This document shows, one piece after another, positions 44,635-55,473 of a stretch of DNA of 64,000 nt (its first letter is position 1; every line of letters begins with the position of its first letter). The position numbers and the translations under genes are program-made. Below the pieces are notes generated by a model, which did not search any database, was not told the DNA's origin, and worked only from the letters and a program-made list of their open reading frames with translations. Where the stretch lies: the NCBI GenBank assembly GCA_944320495.1, contig CALUHR010000006.1:31275-95274 (forward strand), given 5' to 3'. The DNA comes from Candidatus Methanomethylophilaceae archaeon. Its GTDB lineage: Archaea > Thermoplasmatota > Thermoplasmata > Methanomassiliicoccales > Methanomethylophilaceae.

Positions 44635-46641
44635 ATGTCAACGAATGCTATCACCAGATTTGGTTGCATTATTGTTGCCATTCTACTTCTGGCTACAGTT
44701 GCAACCGGTGTGGCTGAATCCGCACCATCTGACAACTCATCATCGAACAGTGATGAGGTAAAGCCCAATCCACTAAATTTGCCTGCTATGTGCTATTCCA
44801 ATGAAGCTCATGCACAGACAAAGTTTGGCTATGCATATGCAACAACGGCTATTGGCACATGGAGAGGAACATGGACCGATAGCGGACATTGGATGTATGA
44901 ATACGGATTGACTGGAATTGGTTCGTATGATGCAAGCCGTATTTTTGGAGCCAAGTTTGAAGTCAAGGAGATTGAAAATCCTTCTGCAATGACACTGTAT
45001 CTGGGTGTCGATGAGGGGGGTGTCTGGAGCACTAATGGTTCAGATGGCTCACAAATGGCTATCAGTAATGCAGCTGAGGCGATAATTGGTGTGGCTATTT
45101 CAGCAATAGGTGGGCATATCGATTCTGCTTGGACTGCTGTAACGACAATAATTGATCTAATGAAGTCAGGGGCTTCTCATACTGAAGCCCAATATTCAGA
45201 TTTGTTGAGTTGGAATTGGTTGGTAGGGGTTGAAGAGACTGGTCAGTATTCCTCTTTCGTTGTCCAAGTGGATGCCGATAATACAGCCTCAATATCGACA
45301 GAGTACTCCATCTACTATGGAAGCACAGAAGCCGATATAAAGTGGCTGTCAACAGGAGTGTTCGAATTCCAAATGCCTGCCACTGGCAATCCCAACACCA
45401 TGACCGAAGAGGAAAGGATCGAGAACAATATCATAACCGTACCAAGAGACCAGATTGCGTATAAGGCGGCCGAACTGGACATATCCCCGTCTCAGGTGAA
45501 GTCTCTCATAGAGTCTGACCAGGATGAGTTCTACTTCATAGGAACGTCTCCGATCTGTCTTTCACATGATGTACAGGAGATGCAGTCAGTTCCGGTTTCT
45601 AACGAATCATATATGACATCTCAGGTTCCGGAAACCACCGAACTCGTCGTTCTTTCCGACTCGGATGCAACCATCTCATCTATAGAGATGCCATGCAACG
45701 TATCCATCCAAACGACATTCGATTCGATCGGCAGGGACGACATCGTTCTCATCGACGGAGATTGGGCAACCACGGTGGAGCGTCATCAGTTGAACTCCAA
45801 GGTTCGTGATCTCGTAGACAGTGGTAATGCCGTTCTGTTGATGTCCGAGTCTTCGGAACTCATCTCTTCAGAGAACACAGGGTATTCGACGGCTTTTGCT
45901 ACCGATGCAGATGTGTATGGGATACGTCACGATCCTCTATCAGGTGCCACGTACTGCTATAGCTATGTTGGAATGGATGCAGAAGACTCCATGCTGACCG
46001 CATACGAGTGGGCCGAATCATACAAGACGGCCAATATCACGAGAAATGCTACCACTGACCCTCCGATTCTATACGCCTTCACCAAGGTCAATCAAGGAGG
46101 GCTCGGAGAGATGGTCATCGAGACCAAGTACACCAAGAGTAGCACCGACGACTGGGAAGTGAATCTGATATTGACCGAGTACAGTCTCACCGGAACCCCA
46201 TATCCGGATTCCTCCCTCTTCGAGAACAATAAGGCCATTGCCGACATGACGATATCATGCGAACATGTGAACTCGGAGCTTCTGGACTATGGTCCTTCAT
46301 TCTCATCCAGTACACTTGAAAACCACACTGTCGATTTGGAAGCGTTACAGTCCACTGTGCACGTCGAAAAGAACTGGGACTATACGATTCTGGAATGCGA
46401 GACCACCGTCAACGTACAGGGTGATTCCTTCGAGATACACTACGACACTGACGAATATGGTAGCCACAAGACAGAATCAAAGACTGCGAGACCAGGAACT
46501 ATATGTTTGGCAACGAATGAAGGACCATACTGCTATCAGGAAACTGAGTACTACTCGGTGAACTATCTGTTGGACAAGGCATGGTCATTGGAGGACACAT
46601 ACACACTCGATGAATGCTCGATGGTCGTGTCCATATTCCGA
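44635..46641 (+). CDS. Large secreted hypothetical protein
   Basis: 668 aa from ATG 44635 (RBS AAAGGAGA). A signal peptide (CIIVAILLLATVATGVAES) is followed by a Ser/Asn-rich linker and a long beta-rich ectodomain rich in Tyr, Ser and Thr; no C-terminal anchor is visible. The repeated SIEMPCNVSIQT / ECETTVNVQG type strands suggest immunoglobulin-like folds. Function unknown. AT-richer than the flanking genes, suggesting transfer. The frame ends ATA-TTC-CGA-TGG-TGA: CGA at 46639-46641 with a TGA two codons later. Confidence 0.7.
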
Positions 46642-46743
46642 TGGTGACAGAAGGATCGATGAAAGCAATCCAGTCAATCCGTCGACATGATCGGGGAAAC
46701 TTCCTCGCGAGACGGGTGTGAAACAAAGCCCTGTGAACAAACA

Positions 46744-46768
46744 GCCCCTTCCAGACAATGGAAGGGGC
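46744..46768 (+). terminator. Terminator hairpin
   Basis: GCCCCTTCCA-GACAA-TGGAAGGGGC, 10-bp perfect stem, 100 bases after the secreted-protein gene. Confidence 0.6.
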
Positions 46769-46939
46769 ACATCCTCATCAGTATGTTGGGATCTTAGAAA
46801 CAATCTTCATTCGAGTTGGTAGGGTCCCCACCCCACAAAACTATCACGATTGGGCTGAATCTTACATCCAACCATCCATCTCGAACGCATCCTTGAATGG
46901 GCCGACAGAGAACTTCCTGTCAGTCGAACCATGCCTCGC

Positions 46940-48490
46940 TCGATGCCTCAGGGTCATCATCGGCGATTTCGGCAGCTGCGCATCCAATGCGGAGAGGATC
47001 CTGCGCGTCCTGGGCGTGGCGCCCACGGTCTGCCAGACTATGCCGTCCCCGCGGGCCAGTATGGTGTCCAGCCACCGTATAACATCGACCAGGGGATCCG
47101 AGTAACCGGCATCGGAGAGACGGTTCGACATCTCGCACCATAGGATCAGTGCGATGAAGCGGATCATGGACATCCCGTGCTCCTTCTCCTCCAGCAGGTT
47201 GATCCTGTCGATCATCAGGTCCTCCCTGAGCATCGATATCGCCTCATCGAACGCACGTCCGTTCTCGAGGCAGTCCATGACATCCTCCCATGTCTCGAAC
47301 CCGCGGGTGTAGAGGACCTTCACACCGTTGAGGGCCACATCCAGCTCGTCCTGTTTCACCGAGATCCGAAGGCGCCCGTCCCTGATGCCGATGTCGAAGA
47401 ACCGTGCGTAGCGTCCTGCGACGTCCCTGAACTGCTTGATGGCCTCCGCCGGATCGAGCTTCCTGAGATGTCTCTCGATGACGGTTATGCGGGCCATCAG
47501 GCGTTCGGGTTCCTCGACGTCGTCGTCCTCGCGTCTGAATGCCCAGACGGTTATGCGGTCCTGTGGGCGGGAGGTGTGGATCTTCGGATCCCCCTCGGAG
47601 ACGATCTCCATGGTTTCCGTGTCATCGGTCCTCTCGGGTGCCTCACGGAGTCCGCGGATGTGTTTCGATACGATGCCCGCCTCGACCGAGCATACTCTGT
47701 ACCTCTTGCCGTGACGCTCGTGCAGCTCGCCATCGTCGACCATCCCCGCGACCTTCACGGCACACGGCGTGTCCGGCAGCGCGGTGGTGATGAACTCCGC
47801 CCCGCGCTCCACCATCCTCTCGATCCATGCGGCGCTTCCGGGGTAGGTGCGTTCGTAGATGTAGGTGCATCTGTCGGCTCCGAGCTCACGCATGATCTTC
47901 ATGTAGTTGATCATCTCCATCTCCCTCAGGGACTTGTAGATGTCAATGGTGAAATGGACGGGGATGCCATTCCTGTCGTTCTCGAACATTATCACAAGGT
48001 CCGCATCGCCGAACACGGTGCTGCCGTCCTCGCCCACGATGCTGCTGTCATACGAGTATACCTGGGGGGCCCTCGCGACGCGGAGGCAGAAAAGCTCCCC
48101 GCGCCCATCGGCATCCGATCCCAGGTGCTCCAGCAGCTCGTCTATCATCGACGGATGGAAGACGTCCTCGATCCCGAGGAGCTCCCGGGACATGTTGCCC
48201 TCCATCTCCTCCTTGAATGATGTGGGATACGCACAGGATTGGAGCAGCGATACGGCACTGGCCAGTGCCCAGTCGCCGTATTGGCCGTAGGCCTTGCGCA
48301 GATCCTCCCTGAGGCCGCAAGATTCCGATATGCGGATCAGGGCGTGGCAGGAACCGAACTTCTTCGCCGTGAGTATGCCGGCGCCAACCGTGTACGGTCT
48401 CATCCTGAGCCTGGTCTCCTCGAGGGACCTGTCGATGTCCCTCGTCATCCTGTTGATGCGGTCGTAATCGTCGATCGGTCCTTCGCTCAT
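46940..48490 (-). CDS. IS1634/IS4-type transposase-like protein, second of a tandem pair
   Basis: 516 aa to the CGA at 46940-46942 (a TAA follows 25 codons later at 46862). Transposase-like layout: helical N-terminus with CHALIRISESCGLREDLRKA and YGDWALASAVSLL, then VYSYDSSIVGEDGSTVFGDA (first acidic residue region), CTYIYERTYPGSAAWIERM, and the C-terminal SMIRFIALILWCEMSNRL helix. The first aspartate is plausible (YDSS), while the second DRG-type position looks altered (YERTYPG). The gene starts one base after the TGA of the transposase-like gene upstream, so both are cotranscribed. Confidence 0.65.
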
Positions 48491-48491
48491 C

Positions 48492-50225
48492 TCACATCCT
48501 CCACTTATCCGGGTCCTGCGATCCGGTCTGTCTGGTCATCATGTCGGTGGTGCGCATCCCGGGGGCGTACTCATACGGGGCTGACGGGATGCTCGGTCCG
48601 GGCAATGGCACATGGAGGGCCTCGTAGATCCTACGATGTGCAGGGGATATGTCGCTGATCCTCCAGGTCGATTCGTCTCCGATCGCCATCACCGTGTCCA
48701 GTATCTGCATGGCTGTGGATACGGGCATCTCTATGCCAGATTCGGAGAGGCGCTTCGTGCACAGGCTCCACAGCGTCAGTGCGCAGAATTTCACCGCCAT
48801 GCTCTCCATTATGGAGGGCGTCCTCCCGTTGACCGTCCCGGTGGTCAGGTTGGTCTGCATGACGTTCAGCTCCTTCTGGAAGATGCCGCGGCATCTCGCG
48901 CATCTCATCATGTCGCTCCAGCTCCTCACGCCGTGGGACATGACCACGAATATGCCTTCGCGGTTGAGTGCGGCGGACACGCCCTTCTGTCTAACCTTGA
49001 TCTCGAGCTCCCCTTCGACGACCCTCATATCCAGATATCTGCTGAACTCCCCTGCGATGTCCCTGACCCTGTCGACCGCGTCGTACGGGTCCATGGATCT
49101 GAGCTGATCCTCTATGTCGGCGAGCCGGCGGGACATCCTCTCGCGCCCATCGTCTGAGCCCGAACCGTATTCCAGGCAAGCCCATGCCGATATGCGCAGA
49201 TCCAGGGGGACCGAGAAGAAGCGCTGGTCGGTCGGGAGTATGATCTCGAACTCCGGAGTCTCGTTGTCCTCCTCACGACAATCGATCCTGCGTTGGATCT
49301 TGCGGGGTACGATGGCAACCTCCGAATCGTAGCCCACGTACGTCTTCCCGTCGAAGTGCCTGATCGAGCTCTGGTCGGTCCTGTTCTTGACCACCTGGCT
49401 CATCATGTTCTTGACGAAGGGGGTCCTCCTCAGGGCAGGGATGGCGTAGTCCATATCGACGCATCTGGACAGGTTGTCCGCATGTCCGGAGTCGGATTCC
49501 AGGATGACTACGCATCTGGGGCACCCGTTGTCGATCATCCACCTGTGGATCTCCATCATCCTGGATCTCGGAAGGCGGATGTCGTACGTGGGTTCCATGA
49601 ACAGGGGCGCACCATCCCCGTCGGTCACGATGCAGAAGCGATGCTCCGGGGATGTGCCAGATCCCTGATTTATCCAGTCGTTGGATATGTCCGGGTCCGG
49701 GTCGTAGGTCTTTTCGAAAACATATGCCTCGGATGTGCGGGCGATGCGGTTCCTGTAGAGCGCCTGTATTGAGTCGGCATCCTCGCAGGCCCTTTCGGTG
49801 GTGTTCAGGACGTCATCGGTCGTCTATGTGCCGCCCATGCCGAGAAGCTCCCTGACCATGTTGGTGTCTATCTCCGGTTCGAGGAAGTACATGGGTCCGC
49901 CTGTCAGTATGACCGATATGGCGGTCGCGAGTATGCAGTCCCCGTCGCGGCCGAATGCCGAATGGAGGTCCTCGCGCAGCCTGCAGGATTCGGACAGGGA
50001 GACCAGCGCATGGCTGGCACCGTAGCTTCTGACGACTCCGTTGTTGGGGATGATCTGGACGGGCTTGGCCCTGGACTTCTTCTTTATGATGTCCCCTGTG
50101 TCCGGGTCTATCTTGCCGATGTATTCCGTGACGGTGCGCTTACGGTGGGTCTTGGCGTCGTAGACGGAGGTGCTCCTGTACACATACTGCCTCCCGTCCT
50201 TCTCGACTATGAAATTCTCCGCCAA
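48492..50225 (-). CDS. IS1634/IS4-type transposase-like protein, first of a tandem pair, with in-frame TAG
   Basis: 577 aa. N-terminal GRQYVYRSTSVYDAKTHRKR and VTEYIGKIDPDTG are typical of IS1634-family transposases, followed by GASHALVSLSESCRLREDLH. At 49824-49826 the frame has TAG (codon 134), then continues without any stop into TTDDVLNTTERACEDADSIQ and through to the TGA at 48492. Treating TAG as sense (pyrrolysine) restores one full-length transposase; otherwise there would be two fragments. Catalytic candidates include the VVILESDSGHADNL region. The full frame was scanned and has no CGA. Paralogous to the next gene downstream. Confidence 0.7.
49824..49826 (-). other. In-frame amber codon in transposase, putative pyrrolysine
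   Basis: TAG at codon 134; the same frame is open for 443 further codons with transposase similarity. Confidence 0.7.
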
Positions 50226-50379
50226 GACAGAGCACCCCTGCCCGCAGATGGGCTGTACATATTTAAGGGTGAATAATCAGAATCCAAAGTGCCAGACAGT
50301 AGGATTTGCATCTAAGGTTTATATGTACACGGCATTGACGGGTCGAAGTCCGCCGGACCGGCGGCCGGGTGGAACACGC
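50226..50379 (+). promoter_or_regulatory. mtbB promoter and leader
   Basis: GTTTATATGTAC near 50315-50326 is a good TATA box; the leader then contains CCGCCGG-A-CCGGCGG (50350-50364), a hairpin that may regulate or insulate the gene. Confidence 0.45.
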
Positions 50380-51783
50380 ATGGCAGAGGAGTACTTCACA
50401 AGGATGGGCGACGGTCGCCGCATATTCATGACACGCCAGTGCATCATGGACGACATCCACGATGGCGTATACGATGCAGTGGACGCCGCGGGCGTCCCGG
50501 CCCTCTCCGAGGACGACATGGAGTACATCTGCGACGTCATCTGCATGAAGAGCAGGATCGTCGGCGTGGAGCCCGGCGATGAGGCCGTCCTCTCGAACGA
50601 CGGAGGGCAGCTCAAGATAACCCAGGACAGCGGCGGATCGGGCGTCGGGATCGACATGAGCCGTCTCGAGGCCATCCTCATGCACGAGCGCGGTTTCGCC
50701 CATGACTCATTCGAACTTGGATGGACCGACTACTCGATCAAGGCGATCAAACCGATCATCGCCAACGAGATGCAGGCCATAGAGCAGTTCAACCTGACGA
50801 CGACAATCCCGCTCCTCTATGGTGCGATGCCCAACATGGGTGCATATTACGCTCCGGACGGTCCATACGGGAACCCCACGGACCTGATGAGGAACTTCAA
50901 GATAGAGGAGGCGAAGGAGCAGGCTGAGAGGGCGACCGAACATGTCGCTCGCGACATAACCTACGTGACGACCCTCCTGGATTCCGCTGGATGCGAGGGG
51001 TTCAACCTCGATACGGTGGGATCCGCCGGGGACGGGGACTTCGTCGCGGCCCTCCGCGGATGCGAGGCGTACCGCAAGGCCTGCCCCAACGCCTACATCA
51101 ACATCGGGATGTCGTCAGAGACGGTCCTCGGGATCCACGGATCCCTGGAGTACGACGGGAAGGTTGTCGCAGGGATGTATCCCCACGACCAGGTGAAGAT
51201 GGCCGCCAAGGCCGGAGCGAACGTCTTCGGGGTGTCGGTTAACACCAACACCTCCATGAGCTACGCATGGAACGTCGCCCGCGCCGCATGCATGATCAAG
51301 GAGTGCGTCAGGCAGTCCCCGATACCGGTGCATGCCGATCTGGGTATGGGCGTCGGCGGGGTTCCGATGCACGAGACCCCTCCTGTGGACGCGACATCCC
51401 GCAGCACCAAGATAATGTCGGAGCTGGCGCACGTCGACGGCATATAGGTCGGGGTCGGGGACCCCATCGGCATGGCCGCCACCCACTCCCTCGCTGGAGG
51501 GATGGGCGGGATGAGGGCCGCCGGGGACCTCGTCGCCAGGATGATGTTCGGCAGGAGCATGAAGCTGAGGGATGCCAAGGAGTACGTGGCGAAGAAGCTG
51601 GGCGTGACCACTCTGGACCTCGTGGATGTGAATGTCATGAGGGAGCTCCGCGAGGAGCTGGGCCTCGGGACCATAACCGCCCTGCCCGGCACCCCCAAGG
51701 GGATGCCGGCCAAGCTCAACATCGAGAAGCTCCTGGATGTGACCATCAACAGCTGCGAGCACTACAGGTCTCTCCTGAACTGA
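50380..51783 (+). CDS. mtbB: Dimethylamine methyltransferase MtbB (pyrrolysine protein)
   Basis: 467 aa with TAG at codon 356 (51445-51447), the known pyrrolysine position of MtbB, in DGI-Pyl-VGVGDP. Transfers a methyl from dimethylamine to the corrinoid protein MtbC. Motifs: FTRMGDGRR at the start, [37 protein letters not shown], and [12 protein letters not shown] after the Pyl. TIM-barrel fold. Stands alone on the + strand, with a second copy on the - strand at 54032. Ends with TGA. Confidence 0.96.
51445..51447 (+). other. Pyrrolysine codon of mtbB
   Basis: In-frame TAG at codon 356, the canonical catalytic pyrrolysine position. Confidence 0.95.
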
Positions 51784-51795
51784 GGATGTGCCAGC

Positions 51796-52296
51796 ATGGA
51801 TGACCGCCGCAACATGAGGCTCGAACTGCTGGTCGGGATCTATTCGAAGATCGGCACCGCCGAGCGCATCGATGACGGCGAGCTGATCGCCCGTGCGGAG
51901 TACCATCACGAGGACGAGAAGCAGTACGGGATCCAGAGCATGAACCTCTGGGGTCTGCAGGACCATGAGATAACGTTCATCTACTCCGGTGGAAGGCTGG
52001 ACCTCGAGACCTACGGGTCCAACATGAGGCGTTCGGTCGAGGAGGCCGGGGATTCCGTCAAACCCGGCAGGAAGCTGAGGAGCGCCACCGTGACCTCGAT
52101 CATGGTCTACGACTCCGCCGATGACGATGTTGTCGCCGCGGTCGAGGTGCACAATGACAAGACGGTCCATAAGATGTCCCTGAACGGTTGGACGATCAAC
52201 CGCGTGGCCCTCGTCCTCACGGATGATCGCAGGGTGGTCGTCGACAGGAGGGGATCATCCCTCTCGCGCAGACTCACCCGCATCGCGGAGATCTGA
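51796..52296 (+). CDS. Hypothetical protein downstream of mtbB
   Basis: 166 aa, family not recognised. Soluble, acidic and rich in Arg/Asp; beta strands HEITFIYSGGRLDLETYG, TVTSIMVYDSADDDVVAAVEV and a basic C-terminus RRGSSLSRRLTRIAEI. It starts 12 bases after mtbB and so is cotranscribed, yet it does not resemble any methylamine-pathway protein I know. Confidence 0.65.
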   Translation: MDDRRNMRLELLVGIYSKIGTAERIDDGELIARAEYHHEDEKQYGIQSMNLWGLQDHEITFIYSGGRLDLETYGSNMRRSVEEAGDSVKPGRKLRSATVTSIMVYDSADDDVVAAVEVHNDKTVHKMSLNGWTINRVALVLTDDRRVVVDRRGSSLSRRLTRIAEI

Positions 52297-52310
52297 GACG
52301 GACTCAGATC

Positions 52311-52808
52311 TCAATCCCGGCTGGATCCCAGGTTCCGGATGAAGTCTTCCATCCCCTCGGGGCATTCGTCCTTCGGTATCAGGGCGACGGTGTTCTTGTC
52401 GATCATTATGTAGAACGCCGTCTCGACCTCGTAGACGTTGTAGAGGTCGGCGTACCTCACCGAGTAGCGGGTGCCTGTCGGGGTGTCCACATCGAAGCGG
52501 TCGGCATAGAAGCGGTAGGTGACGGGCATGGACCTCGTCTCCTGCCTGTAGACCCTGTCGTCGATGCGCTTCTGGGACCAGAGCATGTATGCATCCATCA
52601 GGACGCCGAGGAGTGCGAATGGGGCCACATAGATCCAGTCGTCCAGGACGTATGAGATCGATGCGCCGATTATCAGCGATATGACGATGTAGAAGACGAG
52701 CTTCGCGGGTGTCTTCTTCAGGGCGATCTTGTAGAAGTCGAAGAACTTCTGATACTCGTCCCTGGTGTATGTCAGTTCCAGTCTGTACAGGGGTTGTTCC
52801 GGAGACAT
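52311..52808 (-). CDS. YcxB/PH-like two-transmembrane protein
   Basis: 165 aa from ATG 52808. YTRDEYQKFFDFYKIALKKT then two TM segments (LVFYIVISLIIGASISYV and APFALLGVLMDAYML) and a PH-like tail (TRSMPVTYRFYADRFDVDTP, VRYADLYNVYEVETAFYIMI, NTVALIPKDECPEG). Matches the YcxB-like family. Same architecture as the gene at 41-487. Convergent with the gene at 51796. Confidence 0.75.
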   Translation of the reverse strand: MSPEQPLYRLELTYTRDEYQKFFDFYKIALKKTPAKLVFYIVISLIIGASISYVLDDWIYVAPFALLGVLMDAYMLWSQKRIDDRVYRQETRSMPVTYRFYADRFDVDTPTGTRYSVRYADLYNVYEVETAFYIMIDKNTVALIPKDECPEGMEDFIRNLGSSRD

Positions 52809-52925
52809 GGTATCACTATTGGCCGCTCGGACCGGACGCTCCGGGGAGCGCCGTGCGGTCCCGAGGAGATGTGGGTCAGCCCCCATTCCGATAGGAGGAG
52901 AGATGCCGAGTTGCGGGGGCTGATC

Positions 52926-52947
52926 CCCTGCGGCCTTGGCCGCAGGG
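52926..52947 (-). terminator. Terminator of the permease gene
   Basis: CCCTGCGGCC-TT-GGCCGCAGGG, 10-bp stem just beyond the permease stop. Confidence 0.6.
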
Positions 52948-52962
52948 TGGGGTTTGTGAGGA

Positions 52963-53976
52963 TCAGGATGCAGCCTTCTCCTCGGGGTGGGCGGCGAGAT
53001 ACTCGGCCTTGAGCCTGTCGAACTCAGCGTCCTCCTCGTCAGCCAGGGAGTCCTGCTTCTTCTTGATGCCCTGGTAGAGCATCTGGATGGCGATGATGAC
53101 GATCACCGCGGAGACGAGCCACTTGATGTAGTCCATGGGGAAGTTGTCGGTGACGTACAGGATGACGAAGCATCCGAGGGCTCCACCGATGGTTCCGGCG
53201 AAGGTCGAGATGACTGCGGTCTTCCTGTCGTACTGGGGCTTCTCCGCGTGGACGGACTGCCTGATGAACGAGATGGCTGCGGTCGGGATGAGGAAGGCGC
53301 AGCTTCCCATCATGATGGGGTATGCGACGTCGATGTTCATTCCCATGATGGCGACGGTGGCCATCAGCGGCGCGTAGATTCCGATTCCGATGGTCATCAG
53401 GGCTCCGAAGATGAAGCTGATCAGGGTGATCACGATGAGCTTCCATCCGCTGAGTCCTGTGGCGTTGCCGACCTGGTTTCCGATGACCCCGGTCAGCTGC
53501 AGGATCATGACGGCCGCGACGACGATGAGCGCGGCACCGACGACGATACGGGTCATGTTCAGGTTGAGCCTGGAGACGAGACCTCCGCCGATGTACGCTC
53601 CGATGGTCGATGCCACGATGCAGCACACGAGGGTGAGGGTGTCCACCTCGACGTTCGTGATGAAGATGATCGACGCGACCATCTGGTAGGCGACGGTGCA
53701 GACCTGGAGGGTTCCGGGGATGTACTTGTCGCGGAGGATCTTGAACGTCTTGAATCCGGCGGTCAGGGGGCCGTAGGATCCGATTCCGATACCATCCCAG
53801 AACAGGCAGAACGCGGTCCATGCCGCGGCCTTGATCGTCTTCGCGTTGCCTCCGACCTTCATCTGGACCTTGAAATCCACCCTGTTCTGGCGGATGTCGT
53901 AGACCATGTATCCGAGGGCGGCGACGCTGATGACGACGACCAGGATGTCGATGATCAGCACTTCCATAGATACCAT
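52963..53976 (-). CDS. TauE/SafE-family permease, probable methylamine transporter
   Basis: 337 aa, about eight transmembrane helices. Motifs: FWDGIGIGSYGPLTAGFK and STIGAYIGGGLVSRL, ISFIFGALMTIGIGIYAPL. Its position as third gene after mtbC and mtbB, and a paralogue beside the MttB-like gene (62800), suggest it carries methylamine or methylated-amine substrates; the direction and substrate are inferred only. Ends in a hairpin. Confidence 0.8.
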   Translation of the reverse strand: MVSMEVLIIDILVVVISVAALGYMVYDIRQNRVDFKVQMKVGGNAKTIKAAAWTAFCLFWDGIGIGSYGPLTAGFKTFKILRDKYIPGTLQVCTVAYQMVASIIFITNVEVDTLTLVCCIVASTIGAYIGGGLVSRLNLNMTRIVVGAALIVVAAVMILQLTGVIGNQVGNATGLSGWKLIVITLISFIFGALMTIGIGIYAPLMATVAIMGMNIDVAYPIMMGSCAFLIPTAAISFIRQSVHAEKPQYDRKTAVISTFAGTIGGALGCFVILYVTDNFPMDYIKWLVSAVIVIIAIQMLYQGIKKKQDSLADEEDAEFDRLKAEYLAAHPEEKAAS

Positions 53977-54009
53977 ATTTTCACCTTATTCCTTCTACAG
54001 AGGAAAGGT

Positions 54010-54023
54010 GGGGGCGTGCCCCC
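54010..54023 (-). terminator. Hairpin between mtbB and permease
   Basis: GGGGGC-GT-GCCCCC in the 55-base gap; could attenuate transcription into the permease gene or stabilise the mtbB mRNA end. Confidence 0.4.
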
Positions 54024-54031
54024 GTTTTCAA

Positions 54032-55438
54032 TCACTTCTTGAGCTGGTTCCTGTAGTGCTCGCAGTTGCTGATCGTGATTCCGAGGACCTTCTCGATGTT
54101 CATCTTGGCGGGGAGTCCCTTGGGGCTGTTGGGCTGGCCGGTGACGACTCCGAGGCCCTCCTTGTCCCTGATGTCCCTGATGAAGTTCTCCTCGGTGAGC
54201 TGGAACGGGTCGATCTCGAGCTTGTCGGCGACGTACTTCTTGGCGGCGTCGATCTTCATGTTCTTGGCGAACTGCATCCTGCAGACCAGATCGCCGGTGG
54301 TCCTCATTCCGCCCATTCCGGAGCAGAGGCCGTGGGCAACCGCCATGGAGGCGATGTCCCCGGATCCGACCTATATTCCGTCGATGTTGGCGATCTCGAT
54401 GAGGATCTTCGCGGCCCTCCCGGTGATGTCGGTGGGAGGAAGCTCGCACATCGGGATTCCGCCGACACCCATTCCCATGTTGGCGTGGACGGGGATGTTG
54501 GCGACCTTGACGCATTCCTTGGTGATGACGGCGGAGCGGGCGGCGTTCCAGGCGAAGCTCTTGGAGGTGTTGGTGTTGACGACGGATCCGAAGATGTTGA
54601 CTCCGGCCTTCTCGCACAGCTTGACCTGCTCGTGGGGGTACATTCCGGCGACGACCTTGCCGTCGTACTCCATCCCGCCGTGGATTCCCAGGACGGTCTC
54701 CGCGGACATTCCGCACTCGATGTAGGCGTTGGGGTTGGACTTCCTGTAGTTCTCCATTCCCTTCAGGGTGGCGACGAACTCGGCGTCTCCGGCGGAGGCG
54801 ACGGTGTCGAAGTTGAATCCCTCGCAGCCGACCTTGTCGATCTCCTGGCAGACGTATCCGATGTCCCTGGTGAGGTGCTCGGCGGCAGCCTCGGAGGCGG
54901 CCATGGACTCCTCGATCTTGAACTCCCTCATGAGGTCGGTGGGGTTCGCGTAGGGTCCGTCGGGGGCGTAGTAGAGACCCATGTTGGGCATGGCTCCCAT
55001 GACGAGAGGCAGGGTGGTCAGCATGGCCATCTGCTCGTAGTTGGAGGTCTCGCAGTTGATGACGGCCTTCACGGGCTTGATGGAGTAGTCCATCCAGGCG
55101 AGCTCCATGGAGTCGAAGGTGAGGGACCTCTCGTAGACGAGGAGACCCTCGAGCCTGCCCATGCAGGGGATGGCGTTCCCGCTTCCGCCGTTGTCCTGGT
55201 TGAATTTGATGGCACCGGCGTCCTTGGAGAGGCAGACCTCCCTTCCGGGCTCGATGCTGGTGATCTTGCTCTTGTCGCAGACGATCTCGTAGATGCGCTC
55301 CATCTCGTCCTGGGAGAGCTCAGGGACCTGGGCGGCGTCGGCACCGTCAGCCATACCAGCGACGATGTCGGACATGATCTGCTCCTTGGTCATCCTGACC
55401 CTTCTGCCGTCTCCCATCCTCGTTATGTAGTCTTCCAT
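54032..55438 (-). CDS. mtbB: Dimethylamine methyltransferase MtbB, second copy (pyrrolysine protein)
   Basis: 468 aa with TAG at codon 356 (54371-54373) in IDGI-Pyl-[60 protein letters not shown], and MRTTGDLVCRMQFAKNM. Cotranscribed with mtbC upstream and the permease downstream; strong GGAGG before the ATG. Clearly diverged from the + strand copy (50380), so not a recent duplication. Confidence 0.96.
54371..54373 (-). other. Pyrrolysine codon of second mtbB
   Basis: In-frame TAG at codon 356 of the minus-strand copy. Confidence 0.95.
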
Positions 55439-55473
55439 TTCAGATACCTCCTCTCAAATGAATCCTAAGAAAA

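Larger units (their letters stand above)
46940..50225 (-). mobile_element. Tandem two-transposase element
   Basis: Two paralogous transposase-like genes one base apart on the same strand. I searched by eye at both flanks (46770-46940 and 50225-50345) and did not find convincing terminal inverted repeats or a target-site duplication, so the element ends are undefined. Confidence 0.45.

Noticed and set aside
46770..50345. Terminal inverted repeats bounding the transposase pair
   Set aside because: By-eye comparison of the two flanks showed no convincing complementary ends.
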